From Sphagnum compactum (taxonomy: Eukaryota; Bryophyta; Sphagnopsida; Sphagnales): DNA of 64,000 nucleotides. The DNA lies in NCBI GenBank assembly GCA_965153455.1, contig OZ234503.1, positions 8,090,157 to 8,154,156 of the forward strand. The letters run 5' to 3'. Position numbers and translations under genes: made by a program. A model generated the notes under the pieces. That model was not told the origin of the DNA. It did not search any database and saw only the letters and a list, made by a program, of their open reading frames with translations. This document shows positions 62,901 to 64,000 of this stretch, one piece after another. Within the stretch, counting starts at the first letter, position 1; every line of letters starts with the position of its first letter.

Positions 62901-64000
62901 CCTTTGGACCTTTAATTGTTAAACTAATTTAATTAGCCTTAAACTTTAATCAACAAGTTTTGACGAATACACACAATTGTTGTAAAGGTCTCTATCCATT
63001 CCATTTCTTTGCAAGAAAATTCATGTATACTAATTTGGAACAATCAAAATTTTAATACAATAAAATAATTCTACAAACAATGTTAAACATCAAATGACAT
63101 GTCTATAAAATTGCAAAGGAAACTTTGGGCAACAATAATTTGTAGTTCACCATTTTGTTAATCCTAGATTATACCAAAACAAACACAACTTAAAAGGTGG
63201 TCATAAACTATTAATATCATTCACAAAGAAACATGATACCTACATCTCCATCATCAAAGGTCCAACAACTAACTTTAGGCAATTACTTCCAACTAATTCC
63301 ATGAACTATCATTAATGGTTGCATATGATATATATATTATGTTCAAAATTCAAGACAATCCCATATTAAAAAAATTACATTATAAATTTTTACAACATTT
63401 CCAAAATAAACAAACAAAATTGTTTTCATATTAACAATCAAATCATAGCTAATAAAAAACTGAATAATATCATCACTCAAACTTCAATAAGCTTTGGGCA
63501 ACAAATCTAACATCAAAAATTTGTTCCTTAGATTTAATTGATCAAAGCTCAAGGTGTGAAGGACTATTAGTTTCCATTCTTAAAGCAAGATTGAATTTCA
63601 AAGATTTTACATTAGAATAGAACTTTAAATTGAATGTCCAAGTTGATAAGAATGCATTGAATGCCAAATACAATATTGTTTATGACAACAAGTGTAAAAC
63701 ATTCTATTTTATTTAAAGATGTGCATGAAAGAAGTTAGATTCTTCAAAATTTGCAAATGAAAGAACTTTAGTTCAATTGCAACATTTAAACTCCAGTTCA
63801 AAATAAATGTTCACCAAGAAGGAACACACCTTAAATAGAAATGCCATGATTTTGACCATGCCAAAACTAAAAGACATAACAAAACCACAAGAATACATAA
63901 ATTCAAATGATTATGAAGCCTAATGCATAGAAACATGATTTTAATTAAATGAAGAAAAAATAGATGAATGTGAATAATTTAAACCATGTTGTACATCTAA
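62901..64000. other. AT-rich intergenic, no gene seen
   Basis: Very AT-rich with no long frame, RNA gene or clear tandem repeat. Confidence 0.5.

Noticed and set aside
1-64000. CRISPR arrays, bacterial operons or prophage
   Set aside because: The window has eukaryotic introns, TATA promoters and plant-type transposons. No short direct repeats with regular unique spacers were seen, and the only regular tandem array is the 41-bp minisatellite.

Overview
The window looks like a gene-poor, AT-rich, repeat-dominated nuclear segment of a large streptophyte (green plant lineage) genome. It has spliced genes with GT-AG introns, TATA boxes and CT-rich leaders, many decayed transposable elements, and scraps of organelle DNA. 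One scrap encodes the C-terminus of plastid EF-Tu (tufA). Land-plant plastomes have lost tufA while several charophyte algae keep it, so a charophyte with a large genome (for example a Chara-like alga) is my best guess. This is an inference from one decayed fragment, not an identification.

Layout. 1-8.8 kb: no intact gene. A mitochondrial-type insert carries nad7 and atp9 remnants (about 1.69-2.57 kb), and a shuffled plastid-type mosaic carries ndhF-like, tufA, trnK exon 1, psbB and rpl2-like pieces (about 4.69-5.54 kb). 8.8-10.1 kb: one complete spliced gene for a 156-residue SRPBCC/Bet v 1-fold protein, with a TATA box, RY motifs, a CT-rich leader and a probable leader intron. 10.1-12.7 kb: a splice-site-rich region that may be a small gene, unresolved. 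12.8-29.4 kb and 37.4-48.3 kb: two diverged copies of one large repeat in inverted orientation. The left copy carries a 5.1-kb CACTA transposon whose empty site survives in the right copy. The right copy carries a 1.65-kb insert, which itself holds a 139-bp fold-back CACTA MITE. Between them lie a G-rich minisatellite with poly-T and a CCTA-rich tract. 32.2-54.5 kb: about 5-kb segments repeat in direct orientation three times, giving an A-B-A'-A'' arrangement that could be a giant non-autonomous LTR-like element or a higher-order repeat.

54.9-59.0 kb: the main gene, two exons encoding a 1324-residue protein with about 20 ankyrin repeats, a four-helix PGG-like membrane domain, an acidic linker and a C-terminal RanBPM-like SPRY domain. 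Ankyrin-PGG proteins (ACD6 type) are known plant membrane proteins, but a SPRY fusion is not the standard architecture, and it is the most interesting find here. 59-64 kb: AT-rich sequence with further repeat fragments. The two intact genes are 45 kb apart and nothing suggests that they work together.
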